Shown here: positions 39,901-54,562 of the stretch, piece after piece
Layout of the letters: each line of letters starts with the position of its first letter
Numbering within the stretch: position 1 is the first letter of the stretch
Source: Hybos culiciformis
Lineage: Eukaryota; Arthropoda; Insecta; Diptera; Hybotidae
Assembly: GCA_964007475.1 (NCBI GenBank)
Contig: OZ023274.1
Location: forward strand, 52,037,678-52,101,677
Length of the DNA stretch: 64,000 nt
Direction of reading: 5' to 3'
Translations under genes and position numbers: made by a program
Notes under the pieces: model-generated
What the model saw: only the letters and a program-made list of their open reading frames with translations
Databases searched by the model: none
What the model was told of the DNA's origin: nothing

Positions 39901-42900
39901 ATGTCTGTTTTGTTATATTCTCTTTTTTATTATGTACTTGATTTTCTGAATATTTTCAAATCATAAAAGAAAAAAAAATACTTTAACAAAAATTGCCGTT
40001 GTTGTTATTTTCAATAAAATGTAAAATGGTTAAATCTTATTTCCCAGTTGCTTTGAATTTGTTTTTTTTTTTCTTTCTTGAAAAAGTATATGCAATTTAA
40101 TGGAAATTGAAAATATTTCTTTAATGTTAATGTTATATATTTAAATTTAAATAATTATAATTGTATTTATATAAAACTATATCAACTATAAGTTCAATTT
40201 TAGCAAGATCTGAAATCCCAATTCTACTCCAAAAATTTTATTGAAAAAATAGAAATTTTAATAAAGCTTCGAAATTCAAATGAGAGGGCTTTATAGTGAT
40301 TTTGGTTTCCAATTACTAAGAAGTTCGAAATTTTATGACAACTTTTTTTCTTTAACTACTGTAGTATTGTTTTTATTGAACAAAAAATTATAACTTCTAT
40401 AACTTTTGACATAATGATCGAAGAGGGTTTAAAATAGGCTTGATCTTTTTTGAAATCTCTAAACATGATAAGAAAATGGTAATTTTTTATTTATTATTTA
40501 ATTATTTATAATAAAAAAAATTAAAAAAAAAAATTTCAAAGTAGCTCCTAAACGAATGATTCGATCAATGATATTTTCTCAGGCATATTTTGAGTATAAT
40601 TTCGGCTTTTTCCATCGCCTAGTTCAGAACGTTTATATAATTAATTAACAAAAAGCCATCTGTCGTTAAAATTTGAAAACTATGAAGCGAATTTTTCGTA
40701 TAACATTCTATAATCCTAAATTCTAAAGGAATAACTTGACAAATTTACTAACGTAGTATTGAAAAAGTCATTTTCAATAGGTGACCTCTGTTACTTTTTA
40801 TTCCCAAATTAAAATTATATTTATTTTGGTTACGAATATTTTATTCCTGAACAAAAAAACAACAAAAAATTTTTTTTTGCACCAATTATGTACATCAGCT
40901 GAACAAAAGTTTTTCGTATTTTTATTTTATTTTATTTTTTTTTATGATTAGGCACTTTTATTATAATTTTATGATTATTATTATTGCAAGAATAATAATA
41001 AAATTATACAAAAAAAAAAAAAAATAAAATAAAAAATTAGAATAATTCAAAAAGAAAAACTTTGAAAAAAAAAAAATAAATATATACGTATAAATACTAA
41101 TAAAGCGATGAATAAAAAAGATATATAAAAAAAAAAAACAAAATAAGATAAAGATACTTTAAAGCTAATTTTCTTTGCATAACTGCTGAATAAATTGATA
41201 ATTTTTGGTTCGTATAACTTTTAAATGAATTTTTAAAATAAAAATAAAATCATTAGGGAAATTGAAAGAAAATAATTTGCTTTCAAGAAGAAAATTCCTT
41301 TATTCTTGTTTTTTGAATATATATAATTTTTTTTTATTTATATTTAAGTTCTTTTTTATTTGGAAAAACTTATTATGTATTATTTAGAAAGAAAAAAGCT
41401 GGTGCGTTTTCAAAAATTATTTAATGATTTTATAAATAAATAAATTAAAAAGATTTATTTTCAATAATGTTGTGAAAAAAAAAATAGTAATTTATTTTTA
41501 TTTTTGAACATTAATTTTTTTTTTAACACAACATTTAACTAAAATATTTTCTTAAAAGCTGTTTTCTAAATATTTATTATCCTGGTATGTTAAAAATGAT
41601 AGATAATATAGATAAAAACACTGAGTTTGCTTGTTTAAATATTTAGGAATTTAACAGAAAGTAGGTTTCTACATTCTTCTGATGTATTAGAAATCTTAAA
41701 TTTTATTCTTTTTTTCTTAATTCCAATTTTCATAAGTTCATACATTAGATTATATTCTAATTTTTCAATAAAACATTAAACAATTTCGAATGTTGCCGTA
41801 CCTTTTCTAAACAAATCCTATTTCTGAGACCATCCAAATAAAAGGAAGTTTAAGGATATTCAACAATACTGCTTCGGTGAATCTTTATAATTATTCATAT
41901 TCACACACGTAGGCAAAACAAAAAATATATAATTTATTACAGAGCATTATAATAAAACATTAATATTATATTTTTCGTATATTTATTCATACATAAATAA
42001 TTAAAAAATAATTTAAACCAAACTATTTATGAACTAAATATAAATTTTTATTTTAATAATATTTTTCCATAACTTCTATGCTGCACATAATACGAAGTAG
42101 CAATGGAACAAAAAGGGTTTATAAAAAATAAAATATAACCAGCAACCGTTTTCACTCGTTATGGAACTTTGAAATTATAACCTTGTTATTTTGATTGCAG
42201 TGTTTGCAAACAAACCTTGTTGCTGAATTTACAGATTTAAATCAATTAATATCGTTTCAGAGTTGTGTATAAATATTATCATTAAATCGTAACAGTTTTA
42301 TGTCTTTCCTATAAAGTTCGCTAAAAAAGACTTATGAGATTTGAATCCGCAACCGTTGCGACAAACATTACAGTTATTTAATGGAAAATTTTATAACTTT
42401 TAAATCTTCTTGATCCTCATTTTTAGTTTTTTTGTTAGGAAATTATTTAAAAAAAGGATTAAGGCTATACGATAAAGCTAAAACATTAAATAATTAAGTA
42501 GATATGCACATATTTTTGAGCAATAATTATATAACACTAAATATAAAACTGATATTCAATGTGAATTTTATTTTTTTGCAAACTGAATACAAATTATATT
42601 CTATTTAGTTTCTTTTTTTTTATTTAATTTTTGATTACCTTTGTTTATATAAAACATCCTACATTTATAGAATTAGTAAAAATAGTTCTAATTAAAATTG
42701 CATTGTGCGTGAGTTGTTTGCATTATTATTTAATGTAGTTTCCTGTATTGTTTAATGTTTTTTTAATATTCCTGTACATATAACTAAAGGTAATGTACAA
42801 ACAACGAGGTAAAATAATTAAAATGTATAGATACATAGGTAGGTATATGATATTTTCTGAAAATTAAATTAAATAATAGAAACTATAATATTCGTATTTC

Positions 42901-45429
42901 AAAGAATAGAGAATAATCCTTAAAGCAATGTTTATTTTTAACAAGGTTAAAAACTTTTATAACACACTATTGTTATATTAAGTTTGAAATTGTAGTTTGA
43001 GTATAAATTGATATTAAATATATAAATCCGAAGAAGATGAAAATTTATGCCGTAATAAGTAAAATTTGTAAATTTTATATTTAACATACTATTATTAAAA
43101 CTGGAAATGTCATAAATTTATAAATTCTCTGACACTGATGGTTCGCTAAAAAAGACTTCATTTAATTTAAAAAATAAGGAATTTTTTCTAGGTACCTTGA
43201 TTATAATTTCTCAAAAAAGCTTTAAATCCTTTTTCAAAATATCCATCTGATGGAAAATAAAAAGTTTTAGAACCAAAAACAAAATTTTAAAAGTAAAAGT
43301 TTTTATTTTATTTTTCAAATTTATTTTTTATTTTTCACATTTCATTATTATTAATTTAAAATTTAATAAATCGTTTCCAGGGTTATTGCTGTGGTTTTGT
43401 ATTGAATCTGATGTTATTGTAAAGCAAATTAGAAAACCATTATCTTTATTTAAATAACATTTAATGAATATTAAAAAAAAAAGGAAAAAAAAAAAAAATA
43501 TTAAATACCACATAATTATGGTAAAAACTTTTTTTACTTTTTTTTTTTTTTTTTCTGTTTCTGTATTTTTAATTTTATTTATATTGTAACTTTAACAAAA
43601 TAAAAATCAAAAGTTTCAAGGTAAAATATGAGTGAAAAGTTACAAACATATATTTAGGTATATATATTAAATTATATAAAAAGTAAAATTAAATATAATA
43701 AAAAACAAAAGTTTCAAATGTGAATCCAATTTCTGAGAAATATTGATTGTAGCCTAAAATAATTTTTAAAAAGGTTACATATATTATTTCAATACCAGGT
43801 ATAACATTAAATTTCAAATTTTACGACATTGAAGTTACAAATAAATATACGTAGGTGAATATTTTCGATTTTTAATATTTAAAAAAAAAATATTTTTTTA
43901 ATGATCAATAGGATCAATGTAGGTAATAAGTATTTCTATTATTATAATATGTAAGTAAATTTCTAATAGAAATAATAATGAAATTTATATTTAACTAAAT
44001 GTATTAAATTGCAAAATAATTTTCACTTGAAAAAAAGTTAAAATTAACAATGATTCTTAGTTAAGGATATTTTTGTATTTTGATTTCACAAAATTTAGTT
44101 AAATTTAGTCTTGATTGTGTTTAACAAATTAATTAGATTTTTTAACTACTTTCTTTAAATAAAAAAACAAATTAATAATAAATATAAGCTTTCGAATTCT
44201 TAAAAAATATATATAATAAAATAAATATAATAAAATATATTTTGCGTCCTTAAATTACCTTGAAAATATAATATAATATTCGCTAATTATAATATTTTTA
44301 TTTAAATCACGAATTTCACATTTTCCAACTTTCCTATCATACATAGGTACATCTATAAAATATACATGAACATAAAAAAAAAAATTAATAAATGTTTATG
44401 TACACGAAAAATTTGACACAATATGGGACAGAAAAAGTTTTTTATGTGTATACTTACGCATTTTCTTAATTAAAAAAAAAACAAAATAAAGTCTGCGAAA
44501 AAGATTCTTATGACAAAATAAGTTGTATATTATAGAGTTCCGGTTTAATGGTATATCATATTTTATAGTTATCAAATTTTAAATGAACCCGCTGATTACT
44601 TTAACACTACACAAATTCGTCTATAAGCTATATGATTAAAAGACTAGAAAGGAAATTAATGAGCTTTATAGATTAAATGTTTGAATATTATTTAATTCAA
44701 ATTATTTTTTAAACCACATTCTTGGTCTAACTCATTTTTAAAGTAAAAAATTGAGTTTTTTTAAAATATCGATTAAAAGTTTGTATTTCGAAATCTTCAT
44801 AAATCGTAATTTTTGGAATGAAAACCAAAGTCTTAAGCCTAAGTCGGCGTATTCAATACAAACTGGTTTAATCAACTAATTATTTGAAAGTCTCTCTTAA
44901 AATGTCTAAAAATTCTTATAACTAACATGATTTTACAATTTTCAAAACTCGTTTCACTTTTTTCTTTTTTTTTTTTAATTTTCATTAATGTGTCAAGTTT
45001 TATGAAAAAGTTCCTGTTTCTTAACTTTTTCTTTTATTTAAACGGGATCATAAATCTTTACAGTATTTCAATATACAAAAGAGAGTGGTTTATTTATGAC
45101 TACATTAATGTTCTTAATTTTTGATTCGTATGTATTATTATAAAAAGTCAAGATTTATTTTCATCTTCTTTTATATAGAAGAAGAAGTTAACAAACTAAA
45201 ATATATTATTACTTATATGACGCATAGAATATAAAGCCTTATATTATAAAAACTTTATTCTTATAACAACGGTGAAAAATGTTGATAACATTATACTAAT
45301 AATTTATCTAATTTAATTTAAAAAAAAAATAAAAAATCTTATCATTCAACAGATTTTTGCAAATGTACGGTTTGGTATAGCATAGATTATATATTATATA
45401 TTATATTCAATATACTTTTTATATATGAC

Positions 45430-45690
45430 TTATAACTTAGAACGGCCGTACACTTCGTGTTTTCCATTAAAAATGAAAAAAAAGGACTACGTGTTTTCAT
45501 TTCCTGTCTGGCCGTCTGCCCGTCTGCTTGTAACTATTAAACTACTTAGCTGATTTTGATCGTGATTCCTATGAAATTTTGGTTATTCATTAGAGAGCTG
45601 TTTTAGAGTTATGTGTTCTATATATTCATTTTTGTCAGAAGGTCAAAAGATCAAGTTTGAAGTCAATTACATGTCGAGAATAGTTTTGAT
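45430..45690. repeat. Probable dispersed repeat fragment
   Basis: An island of higher GC starting ACGGCCGTACACTTCGTG and containing TGGCCGTCTGCCCGTCTGC, followed by ACTATTAAACTACTTAGCTG and GATTTTGATCGTGATTCC. The pattern 'CGTCTGCCCGTCTG, then aaactact.agctgattt' is of a type common in insect interspersed repeats (recognition from general experience). No protein, terminal repeat or target duplication can be seen. Confidence 0.4.
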
Positions 45691-48328
45691 TATTTAGAAA
45701 TTTTCATCAAATAATAAAATTCTGTTTGTTATAACATTTATAAATCCTTTTAGATTTCGTTTTAAAACTAATTATTAACATAAAAAGAATCCCCACAATT
45801 TTCAGAATTAGTTTCTTTCAATTAACATTCAATTCCTGCTAAAAAAAAAACCATTTTTATAGAGAATTTATTCAATAGAAAAAGTAACACACGATTGTTT
45901 CTATATTTTGAATAAATTGTTCATTGAATGAATTGTTTTTTGAACGAATTGTCTATATAATGGATATTAAAATATTAAATATACGTAATATATATTTACT
46001 GTGTGTACAATTGTACATTATATACATAAATTAAATGTAATGTTACACATAAATATATTTTAGATTACATTCTACATATTATTTTTGGTTTTAATTTTAT
46101 TTCTTGATACACTTTTCTAATTTAAAACATTACATAAATTGACCATGTTTCCTTTAGAAAAAAAAAAGTAAAATAAAATAAAAAAAATAAAATTCTAAAT
46201 TTAATAAATAATTCATATATAAATAAACTAAGAATTTTTTTTTTATTCTCTTAACAAATAATGTAACAAAAATATAAAGTATCTTTCATTATCCTTGTTA
46301 TATCCTTAGGATAGACGAGCTACTTTAAAAAAAAAAAAAGTATAACCACATATAAATTAATTATTTCGAACAATTTTTTTTTTTTTTATTTATAACAAAA
46401 ATATGTAGGTTTTTCTTTTCTTATTTTTCTTTTTTAAATAAAAAAAAAATCAACTTCTATTCTTGTATCAAAAGGACACACACATGAAAATTTATTTATT
46501 TTCATGTGAAACATGATCCATGTTGTTGGCTCACTTTCTGAATTATTAATTTGTATTTTTTTTTATGTAGACTTTCTTAGTTAAAAGATTCTTTTTATAG
46601 TTAGTTGAAAGATTTTTATATATATTTTTTTGTATAATTTTCATATAAAGAAAGAATTTAAAGAAAGTAATTTTAGAGACGAAACTTAAAGAGAACTTTT
46701 CCTAAATTCTAATAAATATATACTTAGTTTCTTTCAAGAAAAGAAATTGGAAAAGAAAAATTTGAAAAGACATAATTATCGCAATACATAATATTTGAAA
46801 AAATTGATTTAAAAAAAATAAACCAATTCATGACTTTTCCAACAAAAGGATTATATTATAGAATATTTCTTTCTTAGAATTTGCCACGAAAGTAAAATGG
46901 TTATTGAATAATTCAATCGTATTTTGGGTACTTAAAGAAAAAATATGTTTATTAAATATGGAACAGTAAATGAAGTATATGTTCAGTATTTCGTTTTAAG
47001 ATACTTTAATTTTAATGTCACAAACAGAACAAACAGAGGGTAAGCATATTATACCATTGCTATTTAGTATAATATACCATTTATATATTACAATTTTCAT
47101 CGAATTTTATATCGATTCTTTATGAAAATTATTTAGATCATTGGCTGGTTGATAGCCTCTAACACCGAAAACCCGAAATGATAGAACCACCTTACCTTTT
47201 ATATATAGAACTATTTTTTTTTTAAGCATGCTAATGCACCTTACATTTATATATATTCAATTAAAAATTTAAATATCAGTATTTCTATTTCTTTTTTTTT
47301 TATTGATTCTCATGAGCACTATGTTCGTGTTTCGTTCAAACTATACATAAGTGCAAGTATTTGAAAAGCTTTGGCAAGAATATTTCAAAAACAGAAAAAT
47401 AAAAAAAAAATTAGATTAAAAACAAATATGAACCTCTCTCAATTTCTCTAAGGAATTTTATATGCATACAAATATACATATATATAAAATTTACATAGTC
47501 TTTTTTCTATGTACATAATATAATGTCGATAAAAATATCCTTTAAACCCTTTTTTTTTTCTTTTTTAAAGTTTGTTTTTTAAATACAATAAAATGTTGTA
47601 AATATGTTAAAAGGGATATTTATATTTTTTTATTCCTGTTTTGGCTCCAATTTAAATAGAAAATAAATGTGTAGTTATATGTTGATGTTTGTATATTTGT
47701 ATGTAGAAGAAAATCCTATTTTTCCTTTCATTTTTTTTTTTTTATTTTTTTTTTATAAATTTAATGGAGAAAAAAATATAAATAATTTTTTTTTTATTTA
47801 CATATAAAATACATTTCATAGAAATTTTTAAGCTTTTAAATAAGTTTTTTTTTTATTCACCTTCGTAAATGAAATTATGTCAATATTGGAATTCCAATTT
47901 TTTTTTTACAATTTTATAATATTAAATATATAGGAAAACTAGATTATGAGTTCAAGTAATTTTTTTTTTGTTTTTTTTTTGTTCGAAATAAAATTGAACT
48001 TTATGCAAATACCAAAAAAAAAGGCGTAATCTAACAATATTGAATTAAAATAAAAACTATATAGTTGATGGTGTTTTGCAAACTTTTAGGCTTACTTTTA
48101 GTCCATTTAAATATAAAACAATTCTATAAAATGATAATACTATACATAAAATGTATAACATGAATTGACTAGAATAATTGAAAATATAAACCTTATACCA
48201 AAAGCTATCTCTAACTGCAGTCTTATGTCTAATGTATAATATAGACTATAGATGGAAGAGTCAACATATAAACGAAAAACTTAAACTGTAACTAAAACTG
48301 ACATTATTATATACCCAAAATCTTGTTT

Positions 48329-48368
48329 TTTATTATTAAATATAAATAATAACTCGTCCAAAAATATA
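48329..48368 (+). repeat. Direct repeat, copy 1 (partner at 48833-48870)
   Basis: The two copies share TTTATTATTAAATA, a short variable stretch, then TAACTCGTCCAAAAATATA, with a 2-3 base length difference between the blocks. They are 465 bp apart in the same orientation. Nothing is encoded between them. Origin unknown. Confidence 0.6.
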
Positions 48369-51300
48369 TAGCAAATGAATTGTAGGAAAAGTTTCTTCAT
48401 CCAAAATTATAGTTTCATATTGTTTTTTCTAGAGAAGTGATTTATATTTTTTCATACAAAAATGAATTTTTGAATTTTTTATTTCGAAGAATAAAAGTAT
48501 TAGTTATTTTTCCTTGCTATGATAAACCGATTATCATTCACCAGTTCGATTCGAACTAGTTATGAAAAAATAGCAAGTAATATACAAAAAATATATGAAG
48601 CTGTTCATCGCCGTCACAAATATCGAGACGTCTTATATTTATGTATGTAAAAAAAAAAACATAAATCTCGTACATAGGGATAATAATCATAAGAAATACA
48701 TTTTGAATGAAACTACTACTGAGAAATTGTAAATTGATTTGTAAAGAGAGATGAAAGCAATTTTTTTTGTTTTAATACTATATATATAGTTTACAGTGAA
48801 AAATAAAGTCGTTGAAAAATTATCTATAAGAATTTATTATTAAATACATAGTAACTCGTCCAAAAATATAGAGACAATAGATTTCAGATTTTAGATTATT
48901 TTAAGTATTATTTTATATTTATCAACATATAACATTGTAACAAACTTTTTACCTTAAAATTTCAAAATTCTTCTGATGATAATTTTTTTAATTAAAATCC
49001 AATTGCTTTTATTATTCATATTTATATATATTATATAATATTATTTATATATAAACTTAAAAATGTAATAATAATTCAAATATCAAGGATTCAATTTGTA
49101 TTCACCCTTCTTATTATATATTTTCAGTAGGACACTTATGTGTCTGAAAATCAATTTTATATAAATTTAAAAAAAAAAAAAACAGATTGAAATAATTTTT
49201 TTTTTTTATTTTAATTTTTAAAATCAATAAAAAAATTTTTTTTTTACTTTTTTGTTTAATTTTTATAGTAATATCAAATAGAAATTTTTATTTGTTTTAT
49301 CCATTAACATAACAACAAAATTAAAAAAAAAAAAATCATAATAATTTCCGAGTATTTATTGAAGGATAACACGCAAACACACTTAATAAAACGCAAAAGA
49401 ACATGTAAAAAAAAAAACAACAACAGAAAATAAAAAAAAAATGATTTAATTTTCTGTTTATTTCTCTGGTTTTGTAATTTTTATTTATTTTTTTTTTTTA
49501 CATATACGAAGGATATAATTTATTTATGTGGTAATTTGTTTATTTATTTTTTTTTTTTTTTATATTTGAATTAAGATTTTTACATACATAGAATGTAGAC
49601 GTTATAAAAAAAAAAAAAAAATTATTCTTTTCTAATTATTATTATGGTATTTTATTACAATTATTCACATATAATTGACATCCTTTAAGGACAAAAAATA
49701 ATCGTAGAAAGTACACAATAATCGGTTCGTTCATGATTATTCAAAACCGTTTTTAAACCATCAAACTTTAAAAAAAAAAAACATTCATCCAATTATAATG
49801 TTGATGGTATAACTACTCTACTGTATACAGACAGTGATATTAAAATCTCAAAATAAAATTTAATTTCGAAAAATACAAAAATTATGTTGGAACTCAATTT
49901 AAATAACGACCGTACCGCAACAGATTTTATTTACAACTAAAAATCTGTTTTCTATTGAATAAGGATAATTTCTTCCTTTTTTTTTTTTTTTTTGGTATAT
50001 TATTTAGTTTTTTGTTTTTTTCGAAGAAAAACCACATCGATATGGTAGGAAAAATAAAAACCGAAACAAGTAAAAGAAAAAAAGTCATACTAAATTATAT
50101 ATTTTTTATTTTTTTTTTTCTGTTTTGTAAAATGTAGAGAATTTTCTTCTTTTTTTTTTCACATTGTTTGAGAAAAATATTAAATAAAAAGGACATTTCT
50201 GTAAAAAAAAATTAATTTTCGTTTCTGTTAGTTTTTTTTTTTGGAAAGTTTACGTAAGGAATTTATGTTTCAGAGCTTCTTATTCATATACATTAAATAT
50301 TCATTTAGGGAATTCGAAACGAATATTGTGTTAAAACACAATGTATAAAGAATTGCGTAACTGAAGAATTAAAAAGGAAAATATGATTTTTTTTTTTTTT
50401 TTGTAAATTCATTATTTTCGAAATTATATTTTGTACATATTGTATATACAGGCTGGAAAAATTTCATTTTGCATTTAAAGGGAAATATTTCATGGAGAAA
50501 AATATTCAAACATGTGTGTAAAGCTTATATCCTGTATTTAAAAAAAAAATAAATAAAAAATTGCAATTTTCACAATAAATTCTAAGGAAAAAGTACATAG
50601 TTGACGATAGGATTTGGAAGAAAAAAACTGAATTATGTCATTCTGAATATATATAAGATAAATTCTATAAATCAAAGTATATTAAGAGACATTTAACAAA
50701 AACATTTAATTCGAATCAAGAAATTGATTAAATTGACAAAAATACCAGTCTGAGGTGGTAATTTAAACAACGACAACCGAACAAGTCGTAGAGGATAAAA
50801 ACAAAGCAAGTACACCATCGAGTTCTCAATATACTTATTTACCTAATTTGTAAATTTTTTAAAACAAATTAACATAAAAAATTAGCATATTTCGATTTTA
50901 ATTGAAAATGCATCGAAATTGAAGACTTAAAAAATAATTGAATATTGATAGAAGTAGTACCTACCATTTGAACGAAATAAAAGAGTTGCAACACATAGTA
51001 TCCTCCTATAGTCTAATATATAAAATAATAATGATATAAAAAACAAATCTATTAAAAATTCAATTTTAACTTTATATTTATAGCAGAAATCATTTAAATT
51101 TTTAATCTAATCATTCATACATTTTTTTTTTTCCGGATTAGACTGTGAAATTAATTTTATTGTTGTCCTATTATAAAATTCATTAAAATTTCTTCAATTG
51201 GCAATAAGCCAAAAATATTTATTTAAAAATTTTACCTGAGTGATAAAATTTATTTAAGGTAAATTTAAAATTCCTTTAAAATTAGCATGCGCAAATATTT

Positions 51301-53756
51301 ACAGATTTACAGAATAAATTTTCTCCTCTTATCTATTGTATATAATATAATATTGTATTATATTTTTTAGTCTCGAAAGAGATTTTCAATGTTAAGGATT
51401 TTGTATTTATTGTCGGTATCAATCAAAAAACGTAATTTTATCGTAATTTTATCATACTTTTATATGGAAATAAGTGGTTCTTTTTTTGATATTACTGATG
51501 ATACTTTAGAACTGAATATTTTAAAATTTAAAAGAATGTAAGCTTATTATGGTATAATGCTAATGTAATACGTATCATATACTAATTACTCAATAAGTCT
51601 TTAGCAAAAAAAAAAACAACCTCTTATTGGGAAAAACATTTTATTTATACTGTTCAATTTATATATCTTCAAGGGCTGGAATTATTTTGTTGCACATTCA
51701 TTATTAGTAAAATAAAAAGCATATAAATTACAATCATAATAAGATAGTATTGATATAGAATAGTCATCAAAATAGTTTTATTTTATTTCACATCGATATT
51801 ATTATATTCGCTTAGTTCTATAAGAAATTTGATTATAAATTAATTCCCATTGGAATGAAAACTAGAGAATCTAGTATCATGAATTCGATATTTCTGAAAT
51901 TAAAAATGACGTCTTGAAATAAAAACAGAAAATAACAATTGCATGTATTTTCTACAGCTTACTTAAATTATCAAGCTAAATAATGTCTATTGGTAGAAAA
52001 AATAATAAGTATATTACTAAATAGGTACACAACATAGATATACATATAACAACTGAATCTCATAAAACTAACAAGAAATTCAAGCATTTTGCCTTATGTC
52101 AAGTTTAAAGATCAAACAGAATACAAATATCCTTTGACTTGAAAAGCAGATATAAAAGCATATACATATAGAAATAAATAATAAAGAAATTTAAATAATG
52201 CTTGTTGCACATTTGAAATTTTGTTATGAAAAAAAAAAACAGAATTCAAACATGATGATTATGTTAACAAGCAAAAAAAAAATATCTTATATATTTTGCA
52301 ATTAAAAGCAAAATTTGAAACAAGATTTTGCATCACAAAGTAGGAATTTTAATAAAGAAAAAAAAATAAAATAAAAAAGGAACAAAAAAGAATTAAAAAT
52401 TTTTCATAACCGCTTTTTCATACAGATTATACCCTACACAGATTTATTAAATTGTATTTTATATATTTTGAAAACACTGTTTTGTATATAACAACAACAT
52501 TGTTCATTTGTACATATGATTTATGAACATATACTATATTGGTATATTGGTATGTATACAAAATTTAGACTAAAAAATATTTTCATATCAATCGCCAAAT
52601 AATTAATTTCTATAAACGTTTGTTCATTTATAAAATAGTTGGTGCATTTGTTTGTAAAAAATCAATAAAATTAGTACACTTATCATTATTCAATTAGGGT
52701 CCTGTCTAGAAAATAACTTGATTTACTATATTGGTAGGAGAAGTTATTATTTGCTGATATGTCGGAAATCGGAATGCCTCATTTCAATTTAACATCAACA
52801 AAATTAAAAATATGTTTCTGTTTCATCTACATATTAAAACCTATAAAAAAAAATTTCATATTTTTCAATCAATAAAAATGAAAAAGGAAAAAAAAATACA
52901 AGAGAGCTACATTTTAACATACCATATAAACAAAATATTATGTAAAACAAATCATATATAAACAAAATATTAAACCATTGTTTTTTTTTGTATGTCAAAA
53001 AATATTATAATCTTATTTGAATAATATTAATACAATATTTTTTTTTAGACATTTGAATAACATAGCACAAAAAGAAGAATTTATGCTTTATGAAATAAAG
53101 AAGTTTTTTTTTTCTTTTAAATAAGAACTTGTCAAATGTCAAGGATTTTTTTTTATTAAAGCCAGTTTTGCGAAAAAAAAACGCGAATATAAGTAGAATA
53201 TAAAACAAATATTTTCTGTCAGTCATTCTTACACTGGAAAAAAAAAATAGTTTCTGAGGATTTGGACTAGGGTTCGGATTTAGATTAAACCTTTTATATT
53301 TTTGTAATTGTCCAAATATTAGAATTAAAGTCAAAATATTTTACTAGGTAGGTACACATTTTGAGTTCAAATGAAACAAATAAGGACTTAATACCCACCA
53401 CTAAAAAATATAGTTCAAATAAATTATGGGAATTTTTATTTTACATTAATTATTATAAAATTGAACATATTACATATAAAAATTTTTCATTATTTTTGAG
53501 TAAAATTTCAAATATATTGCACAGTAAATAAAAATATGAATATTATCTTTCAATATTGATCGAAAATTTTTAAATATATATAGTTATAATCAATCATATA
53601 AAAAAATAAATTAATAAATAAAGTACATAATTTTAGTCCCGAAATGAATATTATGTATAATGTATGTACATATAATAAATTCAATTTAGAAGCTGTTACA
53701 TTAAAAATAAAGTACATAATATGCATTGTACACATGTGTAGTTGATGTGAGTAGTA

Positions 53757-54562
53757 TATTTGTGTTACTTCTGGAATATATGAAATTCCATATATTCCAG
53801 AAGTAACATAAATAAGTAATTTTTTTTTCTAAGAATTTTTTTTTACCTATTTATGTTACTTCTGGAATATATGAAATTCCATATATTCCAGAAGTAACAT
53901 AAATAGGTAATTTTTTTTTACCTATTTATGTTACTTCTGGAATATATGAAATTCCATATATTCCAGAAGTAACATAAATAGGTAATTTTTTTTTACCTAT
54001 TTATGTTACTTCTGGAATATATGAAATTCCATATATTCCAGAAGTAACATAAATAGGTAATTTTTTTTTACCTATTTGTGTTACTTCTGGAATATATGAA
54101 ATTTTATATATTTCAGAAGTAACATAAATAGGTAATTTTTTTTTACCTATTTATGTTACTTCTGGAATATATGAAATTCCATATATTCCAGAAGTAACAT
54201 AAATAGGTAATTTTGTTTTTACCTATTTGTGTTACTTCTGGAATATATGAAATTCCATATATTCCAGAAGTAACACAAATAGGTAATTTTTTTTTACCTA
54301 TTTATGTTACTTCTGGAATATATGAAATTCCATATATTCCAGAAGTAACACAAATAGGTAATTTTTTTTTACCTATTTGTGTTACTTCTGGAATATATGA
54401 AATTCCATATATTCCAGAAGTAACACAAATAGGTAAATTTGAAATTCCATATATTCTAGAACCGACACAAATAAGTAATTTTTTTTTGTTTTTCTTTTTA
54501 CCTTTTTATGTTAGTTCGAGAAATTAATGAAATTCCATATATTCGAACTAACATAAACGGGT
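53757..54562. repeat. Tandem array of 75-bp palindromic units
   Basis: Full units start at 53845, 53920, 53995, 54070, 54145, 54221, 54296 and 54371, a period of 75 bp with a single 76. A truncated first unit lies at 53757, and a half unit and a diverged last unit (54500-54562) follow. Each is a palindrome of about 66 bp: arm ACCTATTTRTGTTACTTCTG, a short AT centre including ATGAAATTCCATAT, then the complementary arm. Units are separated by an 8-9 base oligo-T spacer. Paired changes occur in some units (for example TTTGTG with CACAAA), so pairing is partly preserved. The last unit has a different but still self-complementary arm (GTTAGTTCGA/TCGAACTAAC). It is adjacent to the Polinton-like element and may be subterminal to it. 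Confidence 0.92.

Larger units (their letters stand above)
36029..53756. other. Non-coding host DNA between the CRIM1-like gene and the palindrome array
   Basis: About 17.7 kb of AT-rich sequence. It may be 5' intron of the CRIM1-like gene or intergenic. Open frames are short and biased (Phe, Lys, Ile, Asn from A/T runs) without domains. It holds an AT microsatellite (36836-36905), a likely dispersed repeat (45430-45690), a 38-40 bp direct repeat (48329-48368 and 48833-48870) and an 18-bp direct repeat (42316-42333 and 43141-43158). No RNA gene was recognised. Confidence 0.55.

Noticed and set aside
42331..42400. tRNA-like sequence on the minus strand (GGATTCAAATC)
   Set aside because: Only a B-box-like string; the T stem does not pair and no A box was found.
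53005..53334. 109-aa minus-strand ORF with NPNPSPNPQ
   Set aside because: Short biased frame over A/T runs with no homology recognised; the Pro-Asn part comes from a small local repeat.
54213..54527. 104-aa ORF with repeated peptide across the palindrome array
   Set aside because: It is only the 75-bp repeat read in a frame without stops (75 is divisible by 3). Neighbouring units are closed in the same frame, and no start signal or domain is seen.
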